Shown in pieces: positions 1-53,098 of a DNA stretch of 64,000 nucleotides (position 1 is the first letter of the stretch; every line of letters starts with the position of its first letter). The notes under the pieces were generated by a model. That model had not been told where the DNA came from. It made no database searches and saw only the letters and a list, made by a program, of their open reading frames with translations. The stretch is from assembly GCA_020091685.1 (NCBI GenBank), contig CM034601.1, positions 38,524,034 to 38,588,033 on the forward strand, given 5' to 3'. This stretch comes from Lutjanus erythropterus (taxonomy: Eukaryota > Chordata > Actinopteri > Lutjaniformes > Lutjanidae). The translations under genes were made by a program, and so were the position numbers.

Positions 1-381
1 ATGGAGCTCAGTGTCTGATAACAAATATCTGTGGCAGTCAGATATATGACACTGGTTCAGAGGGCAACTTTTATCATTTCATATCTATCAAGGAATAGAA
101 ATGGATTTCTAGAAGAGCTGCTCATACAGGGAGAGAGGAAGACAAAGAGCCTGATGGATAGCTGCAGAGCCTCTATCTGATCACACACATCCATCTCCAA
201 CCTATCTCATGGTAGACGATGTAGACGAGAACTAACCTTAAAATGGCCCATAAATCACTGCAGGCAGTCTGCACAGATATAGGTCACCATGTTTGTTTGT
301 GCCTGCTGCAGCGTGTATTTAAATCTGTTTTTCAGTCCGTTGTTTGTCAAATTTAATGTCACTACTGTCACTTTTTTAAAG

Positions 382-17707
<17,326 letters not shown>

Positions 17708-19059
17708 GTCTTAATGACACTTAACTTCCTCTTTACATCCTCTTTACGTCCCTTTGCTCGAACCACAGTGCGCTTTCCCCTTCATCCACATATTAGCTTC
17801 AAATCAGTGACACACTACAGCCGTACCACACTATACACTGAAGAGACTTTTAAATCTGATGTATTGCTCACGTTAACATTCAGACGTGTGTACTCAGGCT
17901 TGCTTTTGCGTTTTTGCTTCCTCTCAGCCTCAGAGTATCCTTTCCCACCCCAATTTTCCTTCTCCAGAAGTCTGTGGGCTCTAACTTTAATCTACAATCT
18001 TCCTTCTCTTTATGGCTCCCACTTTCTGTTGTGTCTGGCTTCGGTGAACCGATACGAATTTCTGGATCATTAACAGTTCAAATTTTCATCGTGGGAGAAA
18101 GACCAGGCCGTGTTTGTCAGCTGGCATTACACTCCAATGTGGGAAAGAAACTGTAAAACTCAGATATTTTTTTTTCTTTTTAACCCGTCTGCATGATGAA
18201 TAGTTCGGCATCATCATCAGACCGTCTGCAGCCACCTGTCACCGCCGCCGCCAGCCTGACCAAGAGAAAAAAACCATCACAGACTTCAGCATGTACCTTA
18301 TTGTCTCTTCAGTGAACTACAGGGCTTCTTATTTATGATCAGTGAATTTTAATATTGTACATAGATGTCTCAAGGTGTCATCAGTGTTACCCTCTCACAC
18401 TTCTGTTCCTGTACTTGTGCCATCATCAGTAGTTTTTACTTTGGAGCCAGGTGATAGAGGTCCTTCCTGTGCTGCCTTCACAGTCCTCGGATCAGACTGG
18501 TCAAACTTCTCTGGCAAGAAGGAGAGAAAGTCAGCTGTCTTAAGGGTGATCACACAGAGAGGACAGTGGGTTTGCTCTGCTTGAACACATGTGTGATGTT
18601 TCATTATTTTCATGTTATAGGAGTCATTTCACGCTTCTTCTTCTTCTTCTCCTGCTCTGTTATGTCTTCATCTGATGATTTCTGCTCTCTAACGCCGTCT
18701 CTTTTTGATTTAATATGAAGTAATTGTGACAGAACTTGAAGCATTTCAAACTGTATGTTCTTTCACAGAGAGTGTGAACAGACTGAAAGAAGGATGTACT
18801 TTAAAGAACCCTTCCAGGAAATTATTATTATATAAGATTCCTAAATGCAGAGCTGATTTAAGGCATGAATAATCTCATCGTTCAAGTTAAACATCAGTGA
18901 AACTGAGTCTGCGTGTACAAAGTTATCAAGGCCAGGGGACTGTACAAGTTATTAGCTTGGGAGGGGAGGTTGGAAAAGGGGGAGGGTTATTGTATATTTC
19001 ACTGAGAGGAGGGTAGTCTGATGAGAGAGCTGAGAAGGTTCTTTTTATCATTGAACATC

Positions 19060-19530
19060 CCAAATTTACATTAGCAGATGCTATTAGCACCCAGGTGTCA
19101 GCAGCCAACTATGCTATTTGCATCCACAGTGGAATAGCTAATGTGACTATTTACACCCAAGTATATATAGCCGAGCATGGCAGAGACAAGCACCCACGTC
19201 TGTAGCCAGTAATGCTATTTGTACCTAGAATTTAAATAGCCAATGTGGCTTTTTACCCCTGCGTAGCAGAGACTAACCATGACTAGGCAAGTAGTTTTGT
19301 TATCTAAACTTAATCAAATTACAACTGAATAAAATAATAATAATTTAAAAAGATAAAATAATAAGTCAAAAAATTTCCAGTCAACATTAACCTCTAGTTT
19401 CAGGACTAAACCCCCACCTCTACACACACTCTGTACACAGACACTGTCTCTAGCTAAACTATGGGTGGTGGGTGTAAATAGCCAAATAGCTGCTGTGTGA
19501 CTATTCTCACCCGGGTGCAAATAAACACAT
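19060..19530 (+). repeat. Diverged tandem repeat with GCTATTTGCA/CACCC core
   Basis: AGCCA-TATGCTATTTGCATCC, AGCCAGTAATGCTATTTGTACC and the reverse-complement form GGTGTAAATAGCCAAATAGC recur at about 100-bp spacing. A related block is at 29390-29475. Confidence 0.5.
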
Positions 19531-19877
19531 ATATATTTTAGTACTTCCTATTTTAAAAAAGGGAATCAGATCATCACACACAATGGTTCTAGTGTGCACA
19601 GTGGGTCATAAAGGAGTACTGTATTTTTAAATGCTCATTTAACATTGGCCAATATTATAACTCAGTTTAAGCCTTTTGTTGTGTTTTCATTGGTGGCTGC
19701 TGTGAAATTTATTATTTTTTTATTATTTATTTCAAGTTTTCTAAAGGTGCATTTATTAAATATAAATTAGATTTAATTTAGTTTTGAAATAGTTTTGAAA
19801 TAGATCACACAACCCCAGACTTGCTTTTTTAGTTTTTAATACTGGAATTTGTTGAGAACTGTTTCAGTTTTTTGCAG

Positions 19878-20370
19878 TTAAAGGGTAATTCCAGTATTTT
19901 TAAACTAATTTTTTTTAATATTCTGGGGTCTAAATGTCCAGTAGGTATAAAAATCTTTGGAATTGGTCCAGATCACCTCAGCTGGCAGAAATGGCTACAG
20001 TGTAATCCTTGGGGGTGAATGTACCTGTCAAAAGCACGTCCACTTAAAGTGCTTGTTTTTAACACTGAAAGGCTCAGATTGTTATTCTAAGTGTCTGACA
20101 ACTTTATGGACAGGATCCCTACACAGACAGAACTTATTGTGAACGACTGTTGTGTCGCTCTCAAAAGCCACCAGACAAAAAACTTTGACAAAAACAGTAC
20201 TTTAACCTCTCTGAACATGTGAGTTGGAGGTCTTACCTGTCTCGATCAGTTAGTTTGTGTCACTGTGTGACTCTGATCTTTGAAAGGGTTAGTTTGGATC
20301 CAGACTAACGTGTATAGGTATATGCTATGCTGGAACATGTATGTATAGGGCCCAGGTTTAAAAATACACA
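19878..20370. mobile_element. Probable MITE
   Basis: It starts AAAGGGTAATTCCAGTATTTTTAAAC. The right side, reversed, gives TGTGTATTTTTAAACCTGGGCCC. Similar elements with this opening are common in fish. The ends are only partly paired. Confidence 0.45.
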
Positions 20371-21755
20371 AATTAGCCTTTATGGATAAGGTCAAAATAA
20401 GATATTAGTCTTACTTTGAAGGGTCATACAATTTTAAAAACTGTAATGTAAGATTTAAGTGCCCTCTCCATCCCAGTAATTTTCATACAGTCCCTAACTT
20501 TAATACCTACAATGCATTTGTAGAGCTGGTTAAGATAGTTAGTTAGCACTCTAATCCTGTGAAAGTATAAATATTGGGATCATTGATGAATGGAGACCAA
20601 TTTTTTATTTTTTTTATTTCTGTGGTTTGAGTCCTTTGTGTGTCTCTCAGGGTGGTTGGCTAACTTAAAAAAAAGCCAGAAGTGTGGGTTGTTTTGTCTC
20701 TGCCAACTCAAATCAATGGGAACATTTCTGCCTCCACGGCAGCTCTGCCCTCAGATAAATGTTTATATAACTCCATCTTGATTCTTTCCTCCTCTTTGGC
20801 CTGGTGGTGTGTCGCTCTGTGAAAAAAAAAAAGAAAGCACATTTGGCTGCCAGAGCGCTCTGATCACTTGAACCGCAGTGAAAAGGAGCATTTCAATGTC
20901 ATGATGAGGCTGAGGCTGCCAACAACAACAACACCTCCCCATCCACTTCACTGCCGGCCCCAGCGCGGCTGATTAGAAACGAGGAGCGCGGGGCTTTGCA
21001 TTTCCTCGATTAATCTCACCCTCAGTCTCCTCCAGTGAAGGATGCTAAGTGAAGCTCAGAGAGGGATTGGTAGAATGTGAATAGGAGAGCATTTCACACA
21101 CTGTTACTGAGCCTGTGTGTTTAGGGATTTATGCTCACAGAGGCAGGGACTTTATGCATAAAAACCATGAGTGCTGTTGACAGTAAACTGTCAACAATTA
21201 AAATGTGAGAGCTGGAGAATGTAAAGCTTTATATGTCTTTATTTTATTTAGTAAAATCTGGTAAGAGGTCTATTTGTTGAATTGTCAGAAATGCGTATGC
21301 AGTTTGAAATGAGGGCTTGTGGTCATTCATTTAATTTAATATTTAACGTTGATTCTCTCTGCTGAGGATGATAGAAGTGAAAGAGGTCTTCGATGAAGGG
21401 CTGTTTGAACCAAAAAGTATGAACTGTTGTATGTACATTATCTTTTATTTGCTTAAAAACACTTGTAACATTCTTATGAGAGATTTTTTAATGTTGGTGT
21501 TGCCAGCTTTACATTTGTGTGTTTGTATGGGCATTTGTCAGTGTCAAAGGTGCAATACTGTTGTCATCTTTCTCATTGGTGCATTATTGGCTCCTCCCCC
21601 TGCTGTCAGAGCAGGCCTCTCATCCCTCTGTCCTTTGTTGAACAACTAAAATACTGATTCTATTTAAATATATGCACTTTTCCACTTACAGATACATATT
21701 ATTAATGTTATTGTGATTATATTCTATAACACTACTGGTACCTTCCAGCCATTAA

Positions 21756-22286
21756 AAGGGATAGTTCACCCAAAAATGAAAATTCAGTCATTATCTACTC
21801 ACCTCATGTTGACTGAAGGTTTAGTTTTTTTTAGTCCACAAAACACTGCTGGAGTTTCACAGGAAAACAGTGTTGCAGAATCTCACAAACAATGGAAGTG
21901 AATGGTGACCAGTTTTCAAGTGTTAAAAAAAGACAACAGAATACAACATAAAATGAAAATGAAAAATTTTTTAGCCTGAATCTTCACCGTAGATCTTTAG
22001 CTTAGAGCTGCATTCATGTGCGTGTGCACACTGTCTGAACTGGGTGTGTGTGGTGAGATGGTGTGTGAACAGCATATTGGGGCTTTAGGAGACTTGCATT
22101 ACACCAGACGAGCAGCATTTTATGGGTTTTGTTCAGTTGTTTTTTCTTCCATCTGAAAACTGGTCACCATTCACTTCCATTGTTTTGGAGATTTTGCAGC
22201 ACTGTTTTCCTGTGAAGGTCCAGCACTGTTCTGTGGACTTTGGAGTAGATAATGGTTGAATTTTCATTCTTGTGAACTATCTCTTT
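21756..22286. mobile_element. Foldback MITE, TTAA-type, copy 1
   Basis: Left AAGGGATAGTTCACCCAAAA and reversed right AAAGAGATAGTTCACAAGAA, with long arms pairing past AATGAAAATTCA, CACTGTTTTCCTGTGAA and ATTCACTTCCATTGT. TTAA precedes the left end. It shares its arms with 38741-39431. Confidence 0.8.
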
Positions 22287-23059
22287 GACATTGTACAGTT
22301 TATGATCAAGGAAAAAAATCAGTGTGGTTCACCTGTAAAAGACAATATTTACTGTGTATCAGTATGTTCTCACAGCTTTTTCAATCTTTGCTCTTTGATA
22401 TCGATCTGCATGTCACAGCTTTGCTACTTGGTTTTTGAACATTTTTACACATGGAACTAAAATGTTTAAATTTTCCAGTAACTTATTCTCCTGTCTGTGT
22501 CAAAATGCTAAGAGCTGCAGTACCAAGATCAGTTTTGAATAGGTGTTTTTGTTGTACATATTCATATTATATAATAACAGAGTGCTGTGTAACTGGGACA
22601 TGGGGTTTTACTGCAGAAATGATGCATAATGTTAAAACACTGTAAACCACATTACATGAGCAGGGCTCAGAGCACAGGAGCAGCTGGAAATAGCAGCTTT
22701 GTGTTGAAGATCTTCTCTGGAGACACAGTGATGGAGGATCACTGGCTGCCCTTGAAGATGAAACATTTAACCCACCAACTAGGACAGTGTCTTCATACTG
22801 CCCTGTCACCACTTATTCAACAGATTATAATGATTTAGTAGCATTTTCCCCGTCATAAGACCTGTCCCTTTTCACTCTGTGCTACAATGACAGTTTAGCA
22901 AGGTTGGCAATATAGTCAGCTTTCTCTTTTCCTGTTTCCTGTGCTTAGATAAGCTATGAGCACGGCTCATCTATGTTGATAAAGAAACTGAATTTCGAAG
23001 ATTGTTAAAAGTTGTTGCTGGGGAACCTGTAAAATCGACATGTAGTCACAGCTTAAACT

Positions 23060-23146
23060 AGCTAAAATTAGCAAAACACTCCCTAACTAGCTACTCTACA
23101 TCAGTCATTAGCTGAATAGTAAGCTAGTGTTTTGCTAATTTTAGCT
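23060..23146. repeat. Perfect 21-bp inverted repeat (45-nt loop)
   Basis: The arm at 23060-23080 and the arm at 23126-23146 are exact reverse complements (core GCTAAAATTAGCAAAACACT). If transcribed within a long camkk1 3' UTR it would form a stable AU-rich hairpin. Confidence 0.8.
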
Positions 23147-25861
23147 AACTCAAGGCTGTCAAACTCAATTTCATCCTGTTCATCTCATCAGCAGAATAGC
23201 TACACTGTTTTGTTTTTTTGTTTTTTTTGTTTTTTAAAAAGAGATATATGATATATGAGATGTTTGAGTTTTGAGTAAAACTCAACCTTTTAAGTTTTGA
23301 AATACATTTTTAAAAAGTTTTGCTGACCTATAATTTTTAGTGGAGATAATTTACTTTTCTTCTTTCTTCTTTCTTTCTTCAATCCTTTGAGTTTTAGAAA
23401 AAAAAAAACAATATTTGTTCACAGTGAGCTGTGAACCTGGTTTGTCTTTTTTGTGCCCGAAAAATTAAAAAGTTTTAATTAAAAATGTTATAATGTTAAT
23501 ATGTACTGTCACTTCAATGAATTTACTCTTTTTTTAATACAAGGTTTTGAGTTTCTAAAATTCAAAGTTTTAAGTTTATCTAAAGAATAAAAATAAATTA
23601 TCTCAACAAAAGGTCAGTAGTTGGTAAAACATTTTCAAAACTTAAGAATTTGATTTGGGCTTAAAACTCAAAAATGTGTTGCGGTCTGTTGCCTTGAATT
23701 TTTGAGTTCTTTTCATTTTTAACAGTGTACCCTCAAAGGGCTGGTTGTAAATGTAAGACAATATAAATGTATCTATTTGTTATCATAGAACATACTTCTT
23801 TTTGCATTTGTTTATTATCATTTTTTGTAATAATAATAATAATGGTAAAGGAAAAATAATGGACAACAGACATTCAAACATACAATTTATTAAAACTGAA
23901 ATATACAAAGTAGTATAATAAAGTAAAAAAATATTAATAAGGGTTGTTTCAGTTTGTGTAGCCTATAAGCTGAGTTTCAAATCCAAAATATATATTTGCT
24001 TTAAGATAAAATGGCTGTATTTTTCTAGACTACTAATATTAATGCTATAAACTACACTGTAAACCTGGATAAGTCAGCAGTTCTCCAAAAAATGAGGCAA
24101 TCAATTACCACAATTGACTTCATGAACTCAAAAGATGGAGGTTAGGAGGGCTTAAATATTTGGAGTTAGTTTTACATTTACTCTTCGATTACGGTTAAAT
24201 TAAAATGATTGAATTAAGCCAACTCAAATGTTTCCATAAGTTCAAAAAAGAACTGTCACCTCACTCATTGCAGTAAGTTAATAGAACTGAATACATTTGA
24301 AGTATAAAAACACATTTCTTTTTCATTAAACTCAAAATAGTTATGCATTTTAATATATTACAGTATTCATATTTTAGGGACCCTAAAAATTGACATTTTT
24401 AAGTATAATCTCTAAACAAAAGGTGAGTTTTCACTACTTACTACAAATCATTCATTGGAGCATTTATTTTGACAGTGTACAGCCACTCTGCTAGTGTGTC
24501 ACTGCTAGTGATGGCTGTATGATATGAGGTACTATCTACTATATACTGATACCTGGTGGCTCAACAGCTTCAGTGTGCAGATAAAATCAGTCTGCATTCT
24601 GGGACATGCATTGTATAGACACTGCACTTCCATATGACAGCATAGAATATATTAAGCAAGTTATATTCTTTACTAGCTTTCAGGCTACATAAAATGAGGT
24701 ACAGGGCCATGAGTTTGACACATGTGACGTGACCCTATGTCACTTTTACAGGACGAGGAGAAAGCTAACAGTGGTGCCAAGTTTGCTTAACTGTTATTTG
24801 AGCGCAGACCAAAAAAAAAAAAAGGGGAGGGGGGGTCGAAGGGGTCAATTATTACTTCTGCAGTGGTTGTTTTCTGTCACTGCTGCTCTGTTAGTTTGAA
24901 ACATATCCACATCTAAACAGATTTCAGTTACATTTGATAGAAAATTAAACAATTGTCTAAAGAAAAACTGTGTTGTAGACAACAGAATCATGTGGCCCTT
25001 TAGTTTTCAGATTGTAATCCCTGAACGGCTTCATTTTTCCTGAGGTGTCAGTCAATTCCATCTACAGACATTTCTGCCTTTTTTTTTTTTTTTTTGCAAA
25101 ACCACTCCAAAAAATTGTTGCCAGTTTTCACTTAATTTGTTACATTTAAATACATTTGTAGGTAAATCATTTTTTAACTCTTGAATGCACACAGTTACAA
25201 CTCCATTTAAATCTGCACATACTTCTTCAACTTTGATCCAGCCTTCTAAATTTAAGTGAATTTTGCCAGTGGGTGGTACTACAACACATGATACATGTAA
25301 GTGGCCATAACTTAGTGGTCACCTGTATGACTGTTGAAATGCTGCACAATTCATTCTTCTATAGCGCCCTTTACAGACTATTCTCAAAAAATTAGCACAA
25401 TTTTAATGCAGAAAATCTCAAAAGCTTTGAATTGTGCAGCCCTGGCAGACATTTGCTCACTGTAGATGGTGGTTACCACAGTTGAAGCACAGGAAATGAG
25501 TGACAGTGACTAACCTCTCATGATTTCAGGTCATAAGTAAATAAATAAGTAAAGAAGATGACTATGGGACGACTGTACATAATGTGATAAAGTGAGGGCC
25601 GAGTGGATCGCTGCTGTGTATCCTCTGTGACCGTCCTGATGTGTGTGTGTGTTGAAGGTGCCTGCTGTCTCTGTGTTTCTGGACGTCTGTCTTGTGTTGT
25701 CTCGTGCATTTCTCTGAATGTACTCACTCGTCTGTCGCTCATACAAAAGTGGAAGCATGGCACATCCCTATGGAATGCAGTTGTTACAATGTAAATATGT
25801 ACCAATATATATAAAGAAGATATTTTTTGCATGCTTTTTGTACACAAACATAATCAAAGAC

Positions 25862-25874
25862 AATAAAAAATAAA
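25862..25874 (+). promoter_or_regulatory. Tandem poly(A) signals, probable camkk1 3' end
   Basis: Two AATAAA hexamers (25862-25867 and 25869-25874) are followed by a T/GT-rich stretch (TTTTGCATGTGTTCCTGTTT) about 25 bp on, as expected of a cleavage site. They are on the strand of camkk1 and are the best such signal before the opposing gene. Confidence 0.55.
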
Positions 25875-25967
25875 ATCTGAAGCCTTTTGATATTTTGCAT
25901 GTGTTCCTGTTTGACCACTTGCACTGTGAGACAAAAGAAAACAGCAGAGAAGCATTACTGAACATTA

Positions 25968-25973
25968 TTTATT
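25968..25973 (-). promoter_or_regulatory. Poly(A) signal, probable p2rx1 3' end
   Basis: TTTATT on + (AATAAA on -), about 1.35 kb past the p2rx1 stop. It faces the camkk1 signals, so the two cleavage sites would lie within roughly 100 bp and the transcripts would nearly abut or overlap slightly. Confidence 0.5.
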
Positions 25974-26267
25974 GAATTGTCGATCACAGGGTGCACACAG
26001 GATGCTGACAGTGGCTTATCCACACGTTATGTGTGTATATCTTGCCTTGATAAAGACAGCAGCAGATAATGGATGATTTATGTACACAGAGGAGCACTGA
26101 CGTGCTGAAATTCTTCTTTCACCCGTACAGATATGGAGTCAGGAGGTCGAAGTTACACCCAAAGTGTGAACAAAAGCAAACCGAGCTACACCCAAAAAAG
26201 TACACATACAGCTGAGCAACGCTAGGGCTCTACATACAACAGTACGAGTCTCTCAGGATGGCTTTAA

Positions 26268-27099
26268 AGGGATAGTTTGGATTATTTAATGTGGGGTTAT
26301 ATGAGGTTCTTGTCCATAGTGTCCTCCAGTTTGGAGAAGCAGAGAGGATAATGTTGTGGACAGGGTCAGCAGGAAAATGTATTTTATTTTGTAAGGTAAG
26401 AAAGATCCAAATAAAAAAAAACATCAGTTAAAATGCACACTACATTTAGAATGTTTTCATCACTTTACTCTGCTGTCAGACAGCCTTTTCTGGCAGGAAA
26501 CTGGTTGTTTGGTGAGAGTGATATTGGGCTTACGTAACAGCAAAGTCCATAGGCGAAATCAGTCATTTTACCACAGAGAACACAGGAGTTGCTGGTCTAT
26601 TGCTGCCTGTATCAGTTTGTTTGTGTTACTGTGTGACTTCAGTATTTTACAAGGACAGTTTCGATTCACCTGAATCACACAATAACCCAAACTAAGTAAC
26701 CAATCAAGGCAGCAATAGACCAGCAACACCTGTGTTCTGTGAGATAAAATGACTGATTTCACCTATGGAGTTTGGTTAGTGGGGAGAGAGCAATATTTGA
26801 CTATTATAACAGTGGTTTCCCTTCAGGAAGTACTGTCTGACGACAAAGTAAAACATTGCAAAAACATTCTATAGTATACACTTAAACTGATATTGATTTT
26901 TTAGGTGGACCTTTTATAAGTGGCTAAAGTATGTTTTGCTGCTGACCCTGTCCACAGCTGCTCTGCTTAACTTCTGTGCTGGTACTCATCTCTGCTTCTC
27001 CAAACTGGAGGTGTGTCAACCAGCATCTACTGTAAATAATACACTGACGATGTATAAGTACACCATACAATTCCAGATGAAATAATCCTACCTATCCCT
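26268..27099. mobile_element. Foldback MITE, family B copy
   Basis: The left AGGGATAGTTTGGATTATTT pairs with the reverse of the right end, AGGGATAGGTAGGATTATTT. The interior has a second palindrome (GGTCTATTGCTGCCT near 26596 against AGGCAGCAATAGACC near 26707). TTAA precedes the left end; TTAC follows the right. It lies in the p2rx1 3' UTR region. Confidence 0.75.
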
Positions 27100-27325
27100 T
27101 TACGAGAGGGGAGATGTTGTTGGTAGAAGATGCTGCTGAAGATCGAGAAGAAATAGAAGACACATGGAGCAATGTCTTTTGACAGTGTCCTCTGTGGTCC
27201 CAAGTCCAGTGTGTGTGTGTGTGTGTGTTGTCTTGCAGGGCTCTAGTGCAGCACACGTTCAACGTAGCAGCTTGTAAATTTTCTCCCAGGTCACTTCTAC
27301 ACAGGAATAGCAGATAAATAAGACA

Positions 27326-50142
<22,817 letters not shown>

Positions 50143-52418
50143 CTTCTCTCTGACCCAGCAGAGAGGAGGGTCTCTATCCTTCTCCTTCTTCACCCCACTT
50201 GCATATAAACAGCCGGGCTCCACTTCCTCTCCTCCTGTCCTTGTTTTCCTCCTCTGCCTGCCTCGCTCCTCTCTAGTGGCAAAGGTCCTCTGCCTCCTCC
50301 TCTCATAAGTAACGTCTGACGCGCTTCATGAGAAGTCCTGAAGTGGTAAGACTTCTCTCCTCCCACTCTGCTCTCTCCTCTCCCTCCCTCTATCTCTCCC
50401 CACAGGGTCACTCTCCCTCTCTCCTTTGAGTCATTCCCATTTGTCCATCTTCCCATTCAGTTTCTGGTTTTCCATTGCATCTCTCTTCTCTCTTGCACAC
50501 AAAATTAAAGAAAACACATTTTGTAGGAGCTGACTTCAAATAACTCAACAGCTGTCACACAAGCAGCACCGGACCTCCTCCTCCTCTTCTGTGTGTTTGC
50601 AATCAAACCTTATCGTCTCCACTGACACTCTCTTCCTGCACACCAGGCAGAGGCAGAAACCACATAAGCTCAACACAAACACACTTTGTGTGTGCCACAG
50701 TTCAGCTTGTTTTCCTGCTCTCATATCGCCATTTGCAGACATTAAGCCTTCTTATGTTTTATCATCATTTTCTGTGGGGGCACATGGAGAAACATTTTGG
50801 GTTTCTTCTCACCCCACTCAGCACTTCACTCACTCTCCCTCTCCCTCTGCTTTCATTTACTGAGAGGTGCTTTGCATTTCTAATCTTCATTCTCAGAGGC
50901 AAGAAAGTGGCAAAAATTTAATAAAAGTAAATCAAAGCATTTCAGTATGAAAAAGAAATATTAAGAATATTACATAAAATGTTTCCCCATCTGAAAACTG
51001 TTTTGCTCACTTGTCTGTGGAGCTTTCTAATCTCCAGAGATTAGCAAAGGGAACATCTTATGTTGGAATAATGTTTAAAATCCCAGTATAAATCTGGTTA
51101 AAGCCTAAAGACACACAAATATACATCGGAAACCGCCACAAAAATGGCCATGCCTGGAATTTGGTAGGATTGCAGGGATTTGGCTGGATTGTAAGGATTT
51201 CACAAGGATTGCAAAAATAGGCTGTATGACAATCAATAATAACCTAAAATGCGAGCCAATTGAGCCAACTGGCACAAATTGCTATTTTTAAAGGGACACT
51301 GGGAGATAATTGAAATTGTACACAGTTGATTCTGTGGACACTAATTCTGTAAAAAGCTGTTGCGGGTGAACTATTTTTTCCAACAGACCTTTTTCACAGC
51401 AGTCAAAAGTGATATAACATAGCAGATGTTACCAATTGTTATGACTTCTAGCTCATGGTGAAAAGGAAAGAAACATAAACCATTACCATAACTGGTAAAA
51501 GTAAAGCTTTTAACTGACAGAATTTGGGTCATTAACAAATAGAAACTGTGAGGCAAGCTAACTAGTGGCTAAAGAAAATCAAGACTACAAAACAGAATCC
51601 TCACAAATGTACTTTATGTGGCAAAAACTGAAATACAATGGAGACAGCACCCCTTATCCCAATGTTTTGAGACAATACCAAACCTACATGCATCAGTTAC
51701 TGGATCTAGTGCCTAGGCCAGTCCTAGGTGTTACAAAAAAGTGCATCATTCTGTACAAAATTACTCAAATTAATGCAACCATTACTGTTCACAAAACCGG
51801 ATAGCAAAGCCATTCCTGGGAGCTAACATTACTCTGGGTGAATGCTCTTTTCTGATTGGCTGGCAGGTGTGCCTTAAAACTGTTTGATGCACATGTAGTT
51901 TGGCTCAAGTTTAATGACCAGTTGAAATTCATCCCCTACCCAACTTGTAACCATAGCAACATTAAAGAGCACAGCTGTCAAAGCTTACTCCAGATCAACT
52001 GCAGCATGTCAGCTGAGTCAGCAACTTGATCAACTGACGACTGGGAAGGAAAACACACCAGTGGCTGATTTTACTTTACATGTTTATGTATGTATGTACC
52101 TTTAATTACAGGACAGTTGATATAATATGACAGGAAACAGAGAGAGTTGGGGAATGACATGCAGCAAAGGGCCACAGGTGGGAGTCAAACACATGGTCAC
52201 TGCAGTGGATTCACAGCCTCAGATGAGTTTAATTGCCTCATTAGAATGCAGTTGGAAAATGTTAGCTGCCAGTGGTGATATAGTGGGTTTTCAGTTAGCC
52301 AACATGCACAATAGCAGCACCTTTAATTTCACTGGTAACAGCTGAGTTCTGTCAAGGCTTCAAAACTAAACAAGATGATGGGCCCAAAACATGCAGACGG
52401 AGTTCAAAATGTGTTATG

Positions 52419-52448
<30 letters not shown>
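52419..52448 (+). repeat. Poly(A) run (30 nt)
   Basis: Thirty uninterrupted A, followed by GCTTACTTGCAGGGCAGG and A/C-rich sequence. It could be a retroposon tail or simple sequence. Confidence 0.9.
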
Positions 52449-52451
<3 letters not shown>

Positions 52452-53065
52452 TACTTGCAGGGCAGGCAAGTCAAAACTACAGTAAAAAACAAAACAAAAA
52501 CAAAACAAAAAAAAACAGTCCACCCCAAAAATGACTCAGAAGTCCAACAAATACAACAAAGATTTGAAACACAGGAGATATCAAAAGAATGACAAGAAAC
52601 TGTCTCAGACACCGAGAAACACGATGACTAAACTGGCAAGGGACTAATCAGACACAGGTAAAACAAATGCTTATCAAAAAGAGAAGGAGAGGGACAAAGA
52701 CAGGAAGTAGAATCAAGACACATGAATACATACAGACACGAAACAGGAACTAACAAAAATCCCCAAACCAAGAAGTGTTTACTTTACTGTTTGATGTCAC
52801 AGTAGCTGCTCAGAAAAAGGTTCTACTGTGCCTTTTACTCCATTACATTTATTTGCTATGGTTTCTTTTTATTTTACAAATTAAGACTAAAAACTAGAAG
52901 CTCAGAAAATACATTATTGTTTTAGACTACCAAGCTAACATTACTGATGTTACAGTGATAATTAAGCTATGTATCTTTAATAGTGGCTATTTCCTCTATG
53001 ACTTGCAACAGGAATATTTCTGCAGAATGAGCACTTTCACTTGGATACTGAAACTACAATTTGGT

Positions 53066-53067
53066 AC

Positions 53068-53098
<31 letters not shown>
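53066..53098 (+). repeat. (AAT)n microsatellite
   Basis: ACTAATAATACTAATAATAATAAT-type run of about ten units. Confidence 0.9.

Larger units (their letters stand above)
17708..25890 (+). other. camkk1 3' UTR / downstream region (extent inferred)
   Basis: No coding exon is seen here. If the strong poly(A) cluster at 25862-25874 is used, the 3' UTR is about 8.2 kb. An AATAAA near 19518 could end a shorter form. Inside are a tandem repeat (about 19060-19530), probable MITEs (19878-20370 and 21756-22286), a perfect 21-bp inverted repeat (23060-23146) and AT-rich repeat DNA from 23.2 to 24.5 kb. The stretch at 25600-25890 has the look of the end of a vertebrate 3' UTR. Transcript evidence is needed to choose the end. 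Confidence 0.4.

Noticed and set aside
50143-50223. N-terminal extension of p2rx1 upstream of the chosen ATG
   Set aside because: The open frame upstream begins with GTG and contains no ATG; the chosen start gives the family's normal N-terminal length.
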